A stretch of DNA of 27,776 nt from the NCBI GenBank assembly GCA_910588405.1, contig CAJUPT010000001.1:279993-307768 (forward strand). Reading direction: 5' to 3'. The notes beneath the pieces are model-generated. The model ran no database searches and had not been told where the DNA came from. It worked only from the letters and a program-made list of their open reading frames with translations. The stretch comes from an uncultured Lachnospiraceae bacterium (GTDB taxonomy: Bacteria; Bacillota; Clostridia; Lachnospirales; Lachnospiraceae). Below, one piece after another: positions 7,563 through 16,003 of this stretch; position 1 is the first letter of the stretch, and each line of letters starts with the position of its first letter. The position numbers were made by a program, and so were the translations under genes.

Positions 7563-7912
7563 ATATATGTATTGAGCTCCAGGCTGACCAGCAGCGCATT
7601 GTTTACTTTCTCCAAAAGTTCCCCGTCGATATGACAGATTTTCTCTTTCAGCCGCTTCTTGTCTATGGTGCGCAGCTGTTCCAGTAAAATGACCGAATCC
7701 TTGGCCATGCTGCATTCCTGAACGGGAAGCTCCACATGGGTCGGCAGCTTTGCCTTATTCATTTTTGACGTTATGGCTGCGCAGATCACGGTGGGACTGT
7801 GCTTGTTTCCAATATTATTCTGAATAATCAGGACAGGGCGGATTCCTCCCTGCTCCGAACCGATGACGGGTCTGAGATCCGCGTAATACACGTCTCCTCG
7901 TCTTACGATCAT
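7559..7912 (-). CDS. ndoA: PemK/MazF-type endoribonuclease toxin (EndoA-like)
   Basis: A 117-aa protein, the normal length for EndoA/MazF. It shows VRRGDVYYADLRPVIGSEQ followed by GGIRPVLIIQN (Arg25) and AAITSK (Thr48), the residues that form the RNA-cleaving site, and a C-terminal helix EQLRTIDKKRLKEKI. MazF-family enzymes cut mRNA at short motifs and are held inactive by a MazE antitoxin. In many Firmicutes the order is acpS-nnr-alr-mazE-mazF; here acpS and nnr are upstream, but alr and a recognisable mazE are absent. The gene has its own consensus promoter at 8062-8090. Its ATG overlaps the stop of a 43-codon ORF in the antitoxin position. The toxin call is strong; how it is neutralised is unclear. 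Confidence 0.9.
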   Translation of the reverse strand: MIVRRGDVYYADLRPVIGSEQGGIRPVLIIQNNIGNKHSPTVICAAITSKMNKAKLPTHVELPVQECSMAKDSVILLEQLRTIDKKRLKEKICHIDGELLEKVNNALLVSLELNTYM

Positions 7913-8040
7913 GTTATCACACTCCGAAAATACAATGTCTGTTTATGTACAGTATTTCCAGAATTTGTCTGATGTATACAAGGGCGTTTGTATTTCAGCG
8001 CTTTCCTCAGTTTCCATATGATGCTCACGGCAGATTTCAT
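7909..8040 (-). CDS. Possible small ORF in the antitoxin position, 43 aa
   Basis: ATG (8040-8038) starts 43 codons, MKSAVSIIWKLRKALKYKRP onward, whose TGA overlaps the pemK start as ATGA. It begins about 15 nt after the predicted transcription start. In favour: correct position for a mazE gene and tight coupling to the toxin. Against: it is half the usual antitoxin length, basic rather than acidic, lacks the ribbon-helix-helix pattern, and has only AAGG three bases before the ATG. It could be a leader peptide controlling toxin translation, or chance. Confidence 0.25.
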   Translation of the reverse strand: MKSAVSIIWKLRKALKYKRPCIHQTNSGNTVHKQTLYFRSVIT

Positions 8041-8061
8041 CAGCCTTGAGTATAATATGAC

Positions 8062-8090
8062 AGTATATCGTCTGGCTCTCCAAATGTCAA
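8062..8090 (-). promoter_or_regulatory. Consensus promoter for the pemK transcript
   Basis: TTGACA (8090-8085), a 17-nt spacer and TATACT (8067-8062), just after the nnr stop. Transcription would start near 8055, giving a leader of about 140 nt before pemK and making the toxin independent of the rex-acpS-nnr transcript. Confidence 0.7.
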
Positions 8091-8110
8091 CCGGCGCCGC
8101 TCTTTTATCT

Positions 8111-9691
8111 CTAAAGAAACAGTAACGACAGCGCCTTTGCAAGATCCGAGGCCATCACCGCCCGCTCGCCCATCTTCGCGGCCGCCAGATCTCCGGCACA
8201 GCCGTGAAGCATTACGCCGGTCCAGGCAGCGTCGAAGGGCTCCATTCCCTGGGCCATCAGTCCGCCGATGATCCCGCTCAGCACATCCCCGGAGCCTGCC
8301 GTAGCCATCCCGGAATTGCCTGTGACATTGATATAATCCCTGCCCACCCGTCTGGTCACGACAGTCCTGGCCCCTTTAAGCACACAGTTGGTTTCATAAA
8401 TATGGCTGAACTCCCTGGCCTCCGTCACCGGATCACGCCGGATCTCCTCCATGGCATGGCCGGTCAGCGCCGCCATCTCCCCGGGATGGGGCGTCAGCAC
8501 ATGCCGGTCGGTAAGCTTCAGCTTCAGCGCCTCGCTGCCGCCGATCATCCGCAGCGCGTCCGCATCCAGCACCATGGACGGGCCGGTCTCCTCCAATACC
8601 GCCGGGACAATCGCCCGAGCGCAGCCGTTCGTCCCCATCCCGGGCCCCATCACCACCGCATCGGCCCATCTGACCGCCTCCAGTACCGGTTCAACTGAGA
8701 AATTTTCTCTGCTGTAAGTGGTCAGAATCGCCTCCGGCACGCCCATCTGCAAAATCTCCCTGTTTTCCTCCGGCGTGACAATCCGCACGAGCCCCGCGCC
8801 CGTCCGGTAGGCCGCCGCCGCTGCCAGCAGGGCGGCTCCGCTCATATTCACCGAACCTGCAATCACCGCCAGCTTTCCAAACGTGCCCTTGTGGGAATCT
8901 GCCGGGCGAGGGGGAAGAAAACAGGATAGTTTCCCGACGGCCTCCGCTCCCCGATCCGACTGATCGATATTCACGGTAAAAAAACGGGGCTTTACAAAGT
9001 CATAGGCCTCCTTCGGAAACCCGATTCCGGCCGTAACCACCTTCCCGCAGTAATACGCCCCCGGATACAGCAGACAGCCCATCTTCACGCTGCCAAAGGT
9101 AACAGTCAGATCTGCCTGAAACCCGACCCCGTACACCTGCCCGGTATCCGCCGAAATCCCGCTGGGGATATCCACCGCCACCCTGTAAGCGCCGCTCTGG
9201 CTCGCCAGCCCGATGGCCTCGGCCGCCGCCCCGGTAATCCCCCTCGTTAATCCTATGCCAAACAGGGCGTCCACTATCAGCCCTGCTCTGTCCTCTTTTA
9301 CAATTTTCTCCGCTTCCTCCAGCGTACAAAAAGGAAGCTTCAGATTTTTCGCGATCTGATACTGGGTTTTCCACGCCTCTGTTCCCTGCTCCGGACTGCC
9401 CGTGATATAAATCACCGGGCTTCCCCCCAGAATATGGAGCATCCTGGCAACTGCCAGCCCGTCCCCGCCGTTATTGCCCATGCCGCACAGAATCAGAGAC
9501 TGCTTTTTGTACAGCCTCTCCTTTGGCACATGATTCCCGATCTCCTCCGTCACGGCCAGAGCCGCCCGCTCCATCAGCGCCAGCGACGGGATTCCCAGCG
9601 TCTCCATCGAATACCGGTCGATATTTTTCATCTCCGTGGCGTTTACCACGTATTCTGTTTTGTTTTCACTGTTAAATTTCACTCTGTTCAT
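8111..9691 (-). CDS. nnr: Bifunctional NAD(P)H-hydrate epimerase / ADP-dependent dehydratase
   Basis: A 526-aa fusion that repairs hydrated NADH and NADPH. The N-terminal YjeF_N epimerase (about 15-230) shows GNNGGDG at 72-78 and VDIPSGISADTG. The C-terminal ribokinase-like dehydratase (about 250-520) shows GTFGKLAVIAGS, VMGPGMG, LDADALRM, LTPHPGEMAALTG and the catalytic NSGMATAGSGDVLSGIIGG. The length and domain order match the bacterial bifunctional enzyme. It lies 88 bp after acpS, the order seen in many Firmicutes. The upstream redox regulator Rex senses the NADH/NAD+ ratio, so a shared transcript with an NAD(P)H repair enzyme makes sense. The ATG at 9691 is used; no strong Shine-Dalgarno site is obvious, so a start near VNATEMKNI is possible. 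Confidence 0.95.
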   Translation of the reverse strand: MNRVKFNSENKTEYVVNATEMKNIDRYSMETLGIPSLALMERAALAVTEEIGNHVPKERLYKKQSLILCGMGNNGGDGLAVARMLHILGGSPVIYITGSPEQGTEAWKTQYQIAKNLKLPFCTLEEAEKIVKEDRAGLIVDALFGIGLTRGITGAAAEAIGLASQSGAYRVAVDIPSGISADTGQVYGVGFQADLTVTFGSVKMGCLLYPGAYYCGKVVTAGIGFPKEAYDFVKPRFFTVNIDQSDRGAEAVGKLSCFLPPRPADSHKGTFGKLAVIAGSVNMSGAALLAAAAAYRTGAGLVRIVTPEENREILQMGVPEAILTTYSRENFSVEPVLEAVRWADAVVMGPGMGTNGCARAIVPAVLEETGPSMVLDADALRMIGGSEALKLKLTDRHVLTPHPGEMAALTGHAMEEIRRDPVTEAREFSHIYETNCVLKGARTVVTRRVGRDYINVTGNSGMATAGSGDVLSGIIGGLMAQGMEPFDAAWTGVMLHGCAGDLAAAKMGERAVMASDLAKALSLLFL

Positions 9692-9779
9692 ACCAATGCC
9701 ACTCGCGATCTCTGCCCGGCTTTTTCAACATCATACAAACCGATGCCACTTCTTTCCAATGCCTTCGAATCTTTCGTTT

Positions 9780-10190
9780 TCATGAATCTTTTGACGCCGA
9801 TTTTTCTGTTTTATATTCCGCCATTCCATCCGCCCCTTCTCCAACCGCCACAGCTACCGCCGTTTCCTTCGTATTAGAAATTGACACATGGATTCTAACG
9901 ATTCCCAGCTCGTCTGCTTTCTCCTTCGCGCCTTTATACAGATTCACATAGGGCCTTCCCAGCTCGTCCCGCAGCACCTCGATGCTGTTTGGCCCGAACC
10001 CGCGGAAGCCTGTGCCAAGCACCTTCGCCACAGCCTCCTTAACAGCAAAATTCCCTGCCAGAGAGGCAGGGTTATGCCGTACTTGTTGAATTTCCGCTTC
10101 CGTATAGCAACGTTCTAAAAAAGCATCTCTCTTACATGCCTTTTCCACCCGTGCAATCTCAATGATATCTATACCGATTCCCAATACCAT
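9780..10190 (-). CDS. acpS: Holo-[acyl-carrier-protein] synthase
   Basis: A 136-aa phosphopantetheinyl transferase that loads 4'-phosphopantetheine from CoA onto acyl carrier protein for fatty-acid synthesis. The Mg2+-binding motifs are intact: GIGIDIIEIARVE (Asp8) and FAVKEAVAKVLGTG (Glu52), then GRPYVNL and the C-terminal VSISNTKETAVAVAV. I choose the ATG at 10190 (MVLGIGID) because GAGG lies 5 nt before it, overlapping the rex stop; an in-frame GTG two codons upstream would bury that site. It is translationally linked to rex. The C-terminal tail (GEGADGMAEYKTEKSASKDS) is slightly longer than usual. Confidence 0.95.
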   Translation of the reverse strand: MVLGIGIDIIEIARVEKACKRDAFLERCYTEAEIQQVRHNPASLAGNFAVKEAVAKVLGTGFRGFGPNSIEVLRDELGRPYVNLYKGAKEKADELGIVRIHVSISNTKETAVAVAVGEGADGMAEYKTEKSASKDS

Positions 10191-10197
10191 AAGCACC

Positions 10198-10842
10198 TCA
10201 TCTGTCTTCCATCTTAGGCAGATTTGACAACCGGTAGGACAGCTGCATCAAACTATCCGACAGATGCACATTCTCGATCACAACCTTTTCCCCGATATGC
10301 AGGTCGGTATGGGCAAAATTCCAGATCGCCCGGATTCCGCAGGACACCACCTGCTCCGCAATCTGCGGCGCCACGCTTTTTGGCACGGTCAGTACTGCGA
10401 TGCTCACATCATGGCTTTCTACAAACGTCTCCAGCTCCACGATATCCATCACCGGAACGCCGTTTACCTCTTTTCCGATAATATGGGGCGAGTTATCAAA
10501 AATACCGATGGTTAAAAATCCTCTTTTTTTAAAAGAAGCGAAATTTGCCAACGCCTGTCCGATATTTCCTCCACCGATAATGATCATATTTTTTACTGCG
10601 TCAAGCCCCAGAATCTTACTGATCTCTCTGTAAAGAAACTCCACATTATAACCATACCCCTGCTGCCCGAAGCCTCCGAAATGATTCAGGTCCTGCCTGA
10701 TCTGAGAAGCCGTCACATGCATCCTGTGGCTCAATTCACTTGAGGAAATCCTTTCAACCCCAGCCTCCATCAGCTCATCCAGATACCGGTGATACCTGGG
10801 CAAACGCTTAATCACCGCTCTGGAAATTTCTTTTTCTTCCAA
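10198..10842 (-). CDS. rex: Redox-sensing transcriptional repressor Rex
   Basis: A 214-aa repressor that binds DNA at a low NADH/NAD+ ratio and is released by NADH. The winged helix (residues 1-80) has the signature LPRYHRYLDEL and VTASQIRQDLNHFGGFGQQGYGYNV. The Rossmann fold has GGGNIG at 90-95, followed by GIFDNSPHIIGKEVNGVPV. The C-terminal domain-swap helix is present (NVHLSDSLMQLSYRL). It has a perfect-spacing consensus promoter (10896-10924) and heads the rex-acpS-nnr run. Targets in clostridia are fermentation genes such as alcohol and butyryl-CoA pathway genes, none of which are in this window. A palindrome just after the -10 may allow autoregulation. Confidence 0.96.
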   Translation of the reverse strand: MEEKEISRAVIKRLPRYHRYLDELMEAGVERISSSELSHRMHVTASQIRQDLNHFGGFGQQGYGYNVEFLYREISKILGLDAVKNMIIIGGGNIGQALANFASFKKRGFLTIGIFDNSPHIIGKEVNGVPVMDIVELETFVESHDVSIAVLTVPKSVAPQIAEQVVSCGIRAIWNFAHTDLHIGEKVVIENVHLSDSLMQLSYRLSNLPKMEDR

Positions 10843-10865
10843 ACTTTATCACCTTCTTTTGCTGA

Positions 10866-10885
10866 TTGTACATATTCCCGTACAA
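10866..10885. promoter_or_regulatory. Palindrome in the rex leader, possible autoregulatory operator
   Basis: TTGTAC and GTACAA are separated by 8 nt, at about +4 to +23 of the predicted rex transcript. It keeps the TTGT...ACAA ends of Rex operators but differs in the inner bases and is 2 nt longer than the common 18-bp clostridial site, so identity as a Rex site is tentative. Confidence 0.3.
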
Positions 10886-10895
10886 GATCACTGCT

Positions 10896-10924
10896 ATTAT
10901 AACCTGTCCGTATTTTTATGTCAA
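10896..10924 (-). promoter_or_regulatory. Consensus promoter of rex
   Basis: TTGACA (10924-10919), a 17-nt spacer and TATAAT (10901-10896): exact matches to both sigma-A hexamers. Confidence 0.8.
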
Positions 10925-11035
10925 ATAAAGTTGAAGGATTTCCTGTAAATTATCAAAAAATTTTCGTTTTCGTATAAAAACTCAAAAACAAATTTCTATT
11001 TTTCACAGCTATGAAAACAGCTTCCTCAATGGCAA

Positions 11036-12535
11036 TTAACCGAGCACCGTCCCTTCCGTTATGTATTTTAACCCTGCCTGCATCCTTTTATAGATCTGAT
11101 ATCTTCTCTCACACATCGCAGAACAGGCCGCATCCGGAACAAAACGCCGCTCCACTTTAACATTCCCCTCGGAAATTTGTTCCAGAGAAGACACGCACCC
11201 TTCCTGATAAGCCGCCAGCAAAGCGATTCCGAAAGCCGGCCCGATCATGCCGTCCATTTTTTCAACGGGCATTCTCAGCACATCGGCCAGAGTCTGCACC
11301 CACACATGGCTTTTTGCGCCGCCGCCTACTACCTTCACGCTGCCGAACCGATCAAGGGGCAGATGCATTTCCTCCGCCAGCTGCCGGAAGCTGAAACATA
11401 AACCCTCTACCACGGCATACAGCATATCTTCCCGCTTCGTCTCCGCGCCAAGGCCCACGAAAGCCCCCCGGATATCCGGGTCTGCGTACAGCGTTTTGTC
11501 CCCCATCAGATGGGGGTAAAATACCAGGCCGCTGCCGGAAGAACATGCGCGCCCCTGTTCCAGCATCCCGTCGATCCGGGAAAAATCTGCCTCTCCCAGC
11601 ATGTTTCGCGCCCACCACTCGAAAGTGTTTCCGTTGGACTGGACCACCCCCTGTACCAGATAGGAACAGGAACGGCCGTCGAAGGAAAAAAGAATCATCT
11701 TCCCCCTGGCCTGCTCCTTCGGCTCTGCCACCGGCATCATTAGAACGCCGGAGGTCCCCAGAGAAATCACCGGATATCCCCGTCCCAGGCAGCCGGTAGA
11801 GACGGCGGTGGCCGGATTATCTCCGGTTCCTGTTAAAACTTTGACATTCCCGTCCAGAGAAAACAGCACGGACATTTCTGCCGTCAGCGTGCCGGCAGTC
11901 TGCACGCTGCCCCGAACCGGCGGGTATACCTCTCCGGAAAGCCCCAGAAACGCTCTCATCTCCTGAGACCACTGCTTTTTATGAATCTGATACAGGCAGG
12001 AGGTGGAAGCCTCGCAGTAATCGGTTCCGTAAACGCCGGTCAGCCGATAGACCAGATAATCGGGGCCGATCAGAAATTTTCGTATCTTTTTAAAATTTTC
12101 CGGCTCATTCTTTTTCATCCAGTAAAGATTTGCAGCCGGACTCCCCGTGGAAATGGTTTTTGAAAGATATTCCCCCTCATCGAAGGTCTCCATTCTTTTT
12201 TTCAGCTCCGGAATCAGCTCCTTTGTCCGGATATCATTCCACATAATAGCCGGACGCACCGGCCTGCCGTTCCCGTCCAGAACGACCAATGTGTGCATCT
12301 GTCCGGTAATGCCGATTCCACGAAGCTTTGTTCTGTCACAGCCGGATAAGATCTTCTCCATCGCCGCCCGCATACAGCCAAACCAGATTTCAGGATCGAT
12401 CTCGATCCATCCCTTGTCTGGCTGCGCAGTCTGGTATTTTTCCGTTATCTGTGCCAGCACATTTTTCTGCCCGTCCATCAAAACCAGCTTCATGGCGGAC
12501 GTCCCCAAATCAATACCCAAAAACAGTTGTTCCAT
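11036..12535 (-). CDS. FGGY carbohydrate kinase, xylulokinase-like
   Basis: A 499-aa ATP-dependent sugar kinase. The N-terminal ATPase fold begins FLGIDLGTSAMKLVLMD (Asp9). GITGQMHTLVVLD and IMWNDIRT match the substrate loop of xylulokinases. The catalytic base is Asp239 in GTGDNPATAVSTG, and the adenosine motif is VVGGGAKSHVW. I place the start at MEQLFLG (12535), with AAGGA 7 nt upstream; a frame extension to 12592 has no site. It is the last gene of the sugar operon, 80 bp after the aldolase. D-xylulose is the default substrate of close relatives, but in this operon it may phosphorylate the transported sugar or its product. It is the second of two kinases here, which is unusual. Confidence 0.88.
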   Translation of the reverse strand: MEQLFLGIDLGTSAMKLVLMDGQKNVLAQITEKYQTAQPDKGWIEIDPEIWFGCMRAAMEKILSGCDRTKLRGIGITGQMHTLVVLDGNGRPVRPAIMWNDIRTKELIPELKKRMETFDEGEYLSKTISTGSPAANLYWMKKNEPENFKKIRKFLIGPDYLVYRLTGVYGTDYCEASTSCLYQIHKKQWSQEMRAFLGLSGEVYPPVRGSVQTAGTLTAEMSVLFSLDGNVKVLTGTGDNPATAVSTGCLGRGYPVISLGTSGVLMMPVAEPKEQARGKMILFSFDGRSCSYLVQGVVQSNGNTFEWWARNMLGEADFSRIDGMLEQGRACSSGSGLVFYPHLMGDKTLYADPDIRGAFVGLGAETKREDMLYAVVEGLCFSFRQLAEEMHLPLDRFGSVKVVGGGAKSHVWVQTLADVLRMPVEKMDGMIGPAFGIALLAAYQEGCVSSLEQISEGNVKVERRFVPDAACSAMCERRYQIYKRMQAGLKYITEGTVLG

Positions 12536-12615
12536 TCTACAGTCCTTTTCCCAGAACATGTACGTCTGAAATCCCGCCGCGCCAGATTCCAAACGTACAA
12601 AACAAAAGGGATCGA

Positions 12616-13452
12616 TTAATTTTCGTTGATCATCGTCACCAGTTCTCTGGCCTTTGCGGCTACATTGTCCACCGCTTCCAGGCTCAGATGGATCACGTCA
12701 TGCTCATTGTGATTCTGCTCATAGGCCCGCCCGAAAGTACCGATATATTCTTTGCGCAGGTCGGAACCATAATTGATCTTGATCAGCCCATGCTTTTTCG
12801 CCTCCCAGATCACTTCTTTGGGGATGCCGGAGCCTCCGTGAAGCACCAGAGGAACGGGGCATACTTCATGAATCCTCGCCAGCAGCGGAATATCGATTTT
12901 GGGATTCAGGCAGAGGCCGTGGACATTTCCCACGGACACCGCCAGCACGTCGCAGCCGGTCCGCTCCACAAAATCCGCTACCATATCCGGGTCCGTCTTG
13001 CATTCTTCCTCGTTGACCACGTCCTCTTCCTTCCCTTGCAAAGCGCCCAGCTCCACCTCCACGGGAATTCCATAAAAATGGCAGTACTCGGCGGCCCTGC
13101 GGCTCTCCCGCACATTCTCCTCAAAGGGCAGGTGGGAGGCGTCTACCATGATCGAAGTAAATCCGGCATCCACGCAGGCTTTCACATCCTCAAAGGATTT
13201 GCCGTGGTCCAGATGGAGGCCAATAGGCGTCTCCGAATCCTTCACCGCGTCCTGGGCTACCATGGCGATCACGGAAGGGTTGGACAGGCGCAGGTTGTTG
13301 GAGGAAATCTGGATATAGCCCGGCAGATTCGCCTCCATAAGACCCTTCGTGATCGCATAGGTCATCTCCAGGTTGGTGGTATTAAAAGCCGGAAGCACAT
13401 GATGGTACTTCTCTGCGTATTTCATCAGGTCATAACCGTTTACAAGCTTCAT
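12616..13452 (-). CDS. Class II ketose-(bis)phosphate aldolase (FbaA/GatY/KbaY type)
   Basis: A 278-aa zinc-dependent aldolase. GLHLDHGKSFEDVKACVDAGFTSIMVD holds the catalytic Asp82 and Zn ligand His83; further metal ligands are likely Glu134, His178 (SVGNVHG) and His205 (VLHGGSG). The phosphate loop KINYGSDLR is present. The family splits fructose- or tagatose-1,6-bisphosphate, or ketose-1-phosphates, into dihydroxyacetone phosphate and an aldehyde. It lies 24 bp after the first kinase, with GGAG before the ATG. The residues around 134-150 (VEVELGALQGKEEDVVN) differ from the common VEAEIG.(I/V)GG, so the substrate may not be fructose or tagatose bisphosphate. It is the carbon-splitting step of the operon. 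Confidence 0.92.
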   Translation of the reverse strand: MKLVNGYDLMKYAEKYHHVLPAFNTTNLEMTYAITKGLMEANLPGYIQISSNNLRLSNPSVIAMVAQDAVKDSETPIGLHLDHGKSFEDVKACVDAGFTSIMVDASHLPFEENVRESRRAAEYCHFYGIPVEVELGALQGKEEDVVNEEECKTDPDMVADFVERTGCDVLAVSVGNVHGLCLNPKIDIPLLARIHEVCPVPLVLHGGSGIPKEVIWEAKKHGLIKINYGSDLRKEYIGTFGRAYEQNHNEHDVIHLSLEAVDNVAAKARELVTMINEN

Positions 13453-13476
13453 AATGCTGTCATCTCCTATATTCGC

Positions 13477-14973
13477 TTACTTAAAGTCATACATCTTATC
13501 ATAAAACACTTTATATTTCTCAAACTTCTCCATATAATACTCATGCATCCGGTCATCGGGATAAAATTCTTCTTCCACCTTCACCGCCCGGCGGATTCCT
13601 TCTTCCAGCGACGGATAAGCCCCCGTGCCGGCCGCCGCCATCAGCATACATCCCAGCGTACCCGACTCTCTGCTTTTTAATGACAGTACCCGCTGCCCAA
13701 ACACGTCCGCCCGAATCTGCATGGTCAGCCGGGAGGCCGCGCCGCCGCCGGTGACGGCGATGGTATTCATCCGGGTGCCCAGCTTCTGAAGCCGCTCATA
13801 AGAAAGGTACATCTGAAAAGCCATTCCCTCCAGAATCCCACGGTACAGCTCCTCCGGCTTTGTGTGAATCGTAAGCCCCGTAACCGTTCCCCTTGCGTCC
13901 ATGGAAAGATCGGGATTTCCCGAGGAGCCGAACTGGGGAAGCACCATCACCTCCGTTTTCAAAGGTCCGGCGGCCCGGTCAATATAATCGTAAAAATTTT
14001 CGCCTCTGGCTTCGCACGCAAAAGCCGTCCCTTTCAGAATCGTATCCCTGGCCCAGTTTTTCAGCGCGCCGCAGGTGGTCACTTCAAGGCTTGACAGATA
14101 GGTTCCCGGCAGCACATAGGGAATACAGGTAAAATCGTTCCGGATCATATAACCCGTCATGGACCGGTCCGGCATCCCCGGCAGCATGGCAAACAGAAAT
14201 TCGCAGGTGCCCATGCCGCACTCCCCGGTCTCCATGTTCACAAGCCCGCTTCCAAGGGCCGCCATGGACTGATCGTGCCCTCCGGCCACCAGCTTCATCC
14301 CCCGGGGAAGGCACAGCTCCTCCGCCATCTCAGGCAGAATGGTTCCGATGACCGTAAGGGGCGGTACCGGCCGGGACATCTGTTCCTTTCGCACATGGGC
14401 CAGGGAGAGAAGCTCCTCCGACCAGTCCATTTTCCGGATATCAAAGGCCATGCTCCTGGCCGCCGAAGAATAGCTGACGCACCGTTCTCCCGTCAGCATA
14501 TAGCCGATAAAATCCTCATAATGAAGAATCGCCGCCGCCCTTTTGACCGCTTCGGTATTCCGGTCCAGCCACATGTACTTCGGCAGGCCGTACAGCTCAT
14601 TTGGCGGAAGGCCGGTAATCTCAAAGATCCGTTCCGCCCCCATCCTTTCGATGATTTCCGCCGTCTCAGGGATTCCCCTGGGATCTCCTGTCAGCATGGA
14701 ATTCGCCAGAAACCCCCCGGTTCCATCCATGCAGACGACGGACTCGCCAAGGCTGGTGACCGCCATGGCCTCAATCGGCTCCGGACAGCTCTGCCCCGTC
14801 TCCTTTAACAGAAGCTTCACCTGCTCCCGAACCGTCCCCGGTTCCAGCTCCCGCCGCCCGTTCGTCCCAAGCTCCTGATAGGTCCGGGATGCCTGGAACA
14901 AAACATTCCCGTCTAAATCATAGACCAGTATCTTACTTCCGCTGGTTCCAACATCCAGTCCCGCATATGCCAC
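13477..14973 (-). CDS. FGGY-family carbohydrate kinase
   Basis: A 498-aa sugar kinase, full length. It begins YAGLDVGTSGSKILVYDLDG (Asp7), has VTSLGESVVCMD and LTGDPRG in the substrate region, the catalytic base Asp234 in GGHDQSMAALG, and VTGGGAASRLTMQI in the ATP site. The start is GTG (14973-14971) after GAGGGATCG. Its substrate loop lacks the GQMH and WND motifs of xylulokinases, so it belongs to a different branch from the kinase at 11036-12535. It is the first metabolic gene after the transporter, 33 bp from the permease, so it is the best candidate to phosphorylate the incoming sugar before the aldolase acts. The sugar is unknown. Confidence 0.9.
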   Translation of the reverse strand: MAYAGLDVGTSGSKILVYDLDGNVLFQASRTYQELGTNGRRELEPGTVREQVKLLLKETGQSCPEPIEAMAVTSLGESVVCMDGTGGFLANSMLTGDPRGIPETAEIIERMGAERIFEITGLPPNELYGLPKYMWLDRNTEAVKRAAAILHYEDFIGYMLTGERCVSYSSAARSMAFDIRKMDWSEELLSLAHVRKEQMSRPVPPLTVIGTILPEMAEELCLPRGMKLVAGGHDQSMAALGSGLVNMETGECGMGTCEFLFAMLPGMPDRSMTGYMIRNDFTCIPYVLPGTYLSSLEVTTCGALKNWARDTILKGTAFACEARGENFYDYIDRAAGPLKTEVMVLPQFGSSGNPDLSMDARGTVTGLTIHTKPEELYRGILEGMAFQMYLSYERLQKLGTRMNTIAVTGGGAASRLTMQIRADVFGQRVLSLKSRESGTLGCMLMAAAGTGAYPSLEEGIRRAVKVEEEFYPDDRMHEYYMEKFEKYKVFYDKMYDFK

Positions 14974-15007
14974 CGATCCCTCACCCCTTTCTTTTAAAAG
15001 CCGCTTA

Positions 15008-15976
15008 TTATTCCCGGCTGCTTCTCTTCTTCCTCTGCACGTCGATAATAACGGCCAGCATAATAATCACGCCCTTTAACACGTTCTGCCAGAAAGAATT
15101 AATCTGCATCAGGTTCAGGCCGTTGGTGATCACACCAATGATCAGAATACCGATCAGGGTGCCTCCCATGGTGCCCACGCCGCCGGACATGCTGGTACCG
15201 CCAATGACCACCGCCGCGATGGCGTCCATCTCAAAGCCGCTGCCAAGGTTTGCGGAAGCCGAGCCCAGACGGGCGGACCAGACAATGCCGCCCACGCCGC
15301 AGAGCACGCCGATCAGCACGTAGGGAAGCATGTTGTATTTTTTCACATTGACGCCGGAATACTGGGCCGCCGTCTTATTTCCGCCCAGCGCGTAAATATA
15401 ATAGCCAAACCGGGTCTTATTCAGCAAAAACCAGGTCGCAATCAGCACAATCGCCGCGTAAAGAATAATGATGGAAATGCCGCCGATACTGGCATTGCCC
15501 AGGGACGTATAGCCGTCGTTGCGGACACGGATGGTAATACCGCCGGATATAATCTCCGTCAGCCCCCGGCCGATACACTGGGTAGCCAGCGTCGCCACAA
15601 AGGCGGGAACATGGAGATAGGCGATGGCCGTGCCGTTGACAGCCCCCACCAGGGCGCCTACCGCCAGGCAGGCGATCACCGTCACCCACACCGGCGCGCC
15701 CATATTGGTCATCATATAAGCGCCGATGATGCCGGTCAGACCCACCGTGGAACCCACGGAAATATCAATCTCCCCCATCAGAATCGCCAGCAGCATGCCG
15801 CAGCTGATAATGGCGTTCACCGAATTGGAACGCAGCAGGTTTAAAAGATTGGACGACGTGAAAAACTTCGGCGTCGAAAAGGAAACGATCGCCGTCAGTA
15901 TAAGCAGGCCGATGATGGTGCCTGCGTTTCTCTTTAAATAGGACCCCACAGCGCCGGGGCTCTTTGTTTTTTCCAT
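15008..15976 (-). CDS. Sugar ABC transporter permease (RbsC/BPD_transp_2 family)
   Basis: A 322-aa inner-membrane permease with eight or more hydrophobic segments. It carries family patterns NAIISCGMLLAILMGEIDISVGSTVGL and, near the C-terminus, GGTSMSGGVGTMGGTLIGILIIGVITNGLNLM. These subunits form the homodimeric channel of ribose/galactose/xylose-type importers. AGGAGG lies 9 nt before the ATG. It is 27 bp after the ATPase gene and 33 bp before the first kinase, so transport and catabolism share a transcript. Confidence 0.94.
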   Translation of the reverse strand: MEKTKSPGAVGSYLKRNAGTIIGLLILTAIVSFSTPKFFTSSNLLNLLRSNSVNAIISCGMLLAILMGEIDISVGSTVGLTGIIGAYMMTNMGAPVWVTVIACLAVGALVGAVNGTAIAYLHVPAFVATLATQCIGRGLTEIISGGITIRVRNDGYTSLGNASIGGISIIILYAAIVLIATWFLLNKTRFGYYIYALGGNKTAAQYSGVNVKKYNMLPYVLIGVLCGVGGIVWSARLGSASANLGSGFEMDAIAAVVIGGTSMSGGVGTMGGTLIGILIIGVITNGLNLMQINSFWQNVLKGVIIMLAVIIDVQRKKRSSRE

Positions 15977-16003
15977 AGTGACAGATACCTCCTAATTCAA
16001 TCC

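Noticed and set aside
12328..13680. 450-codon open frame on the plus strand
   Set aside because: It lies antisense to the aldolase and both kinase genes; its composition is that of a reverse-frame shadow and it has no domain.
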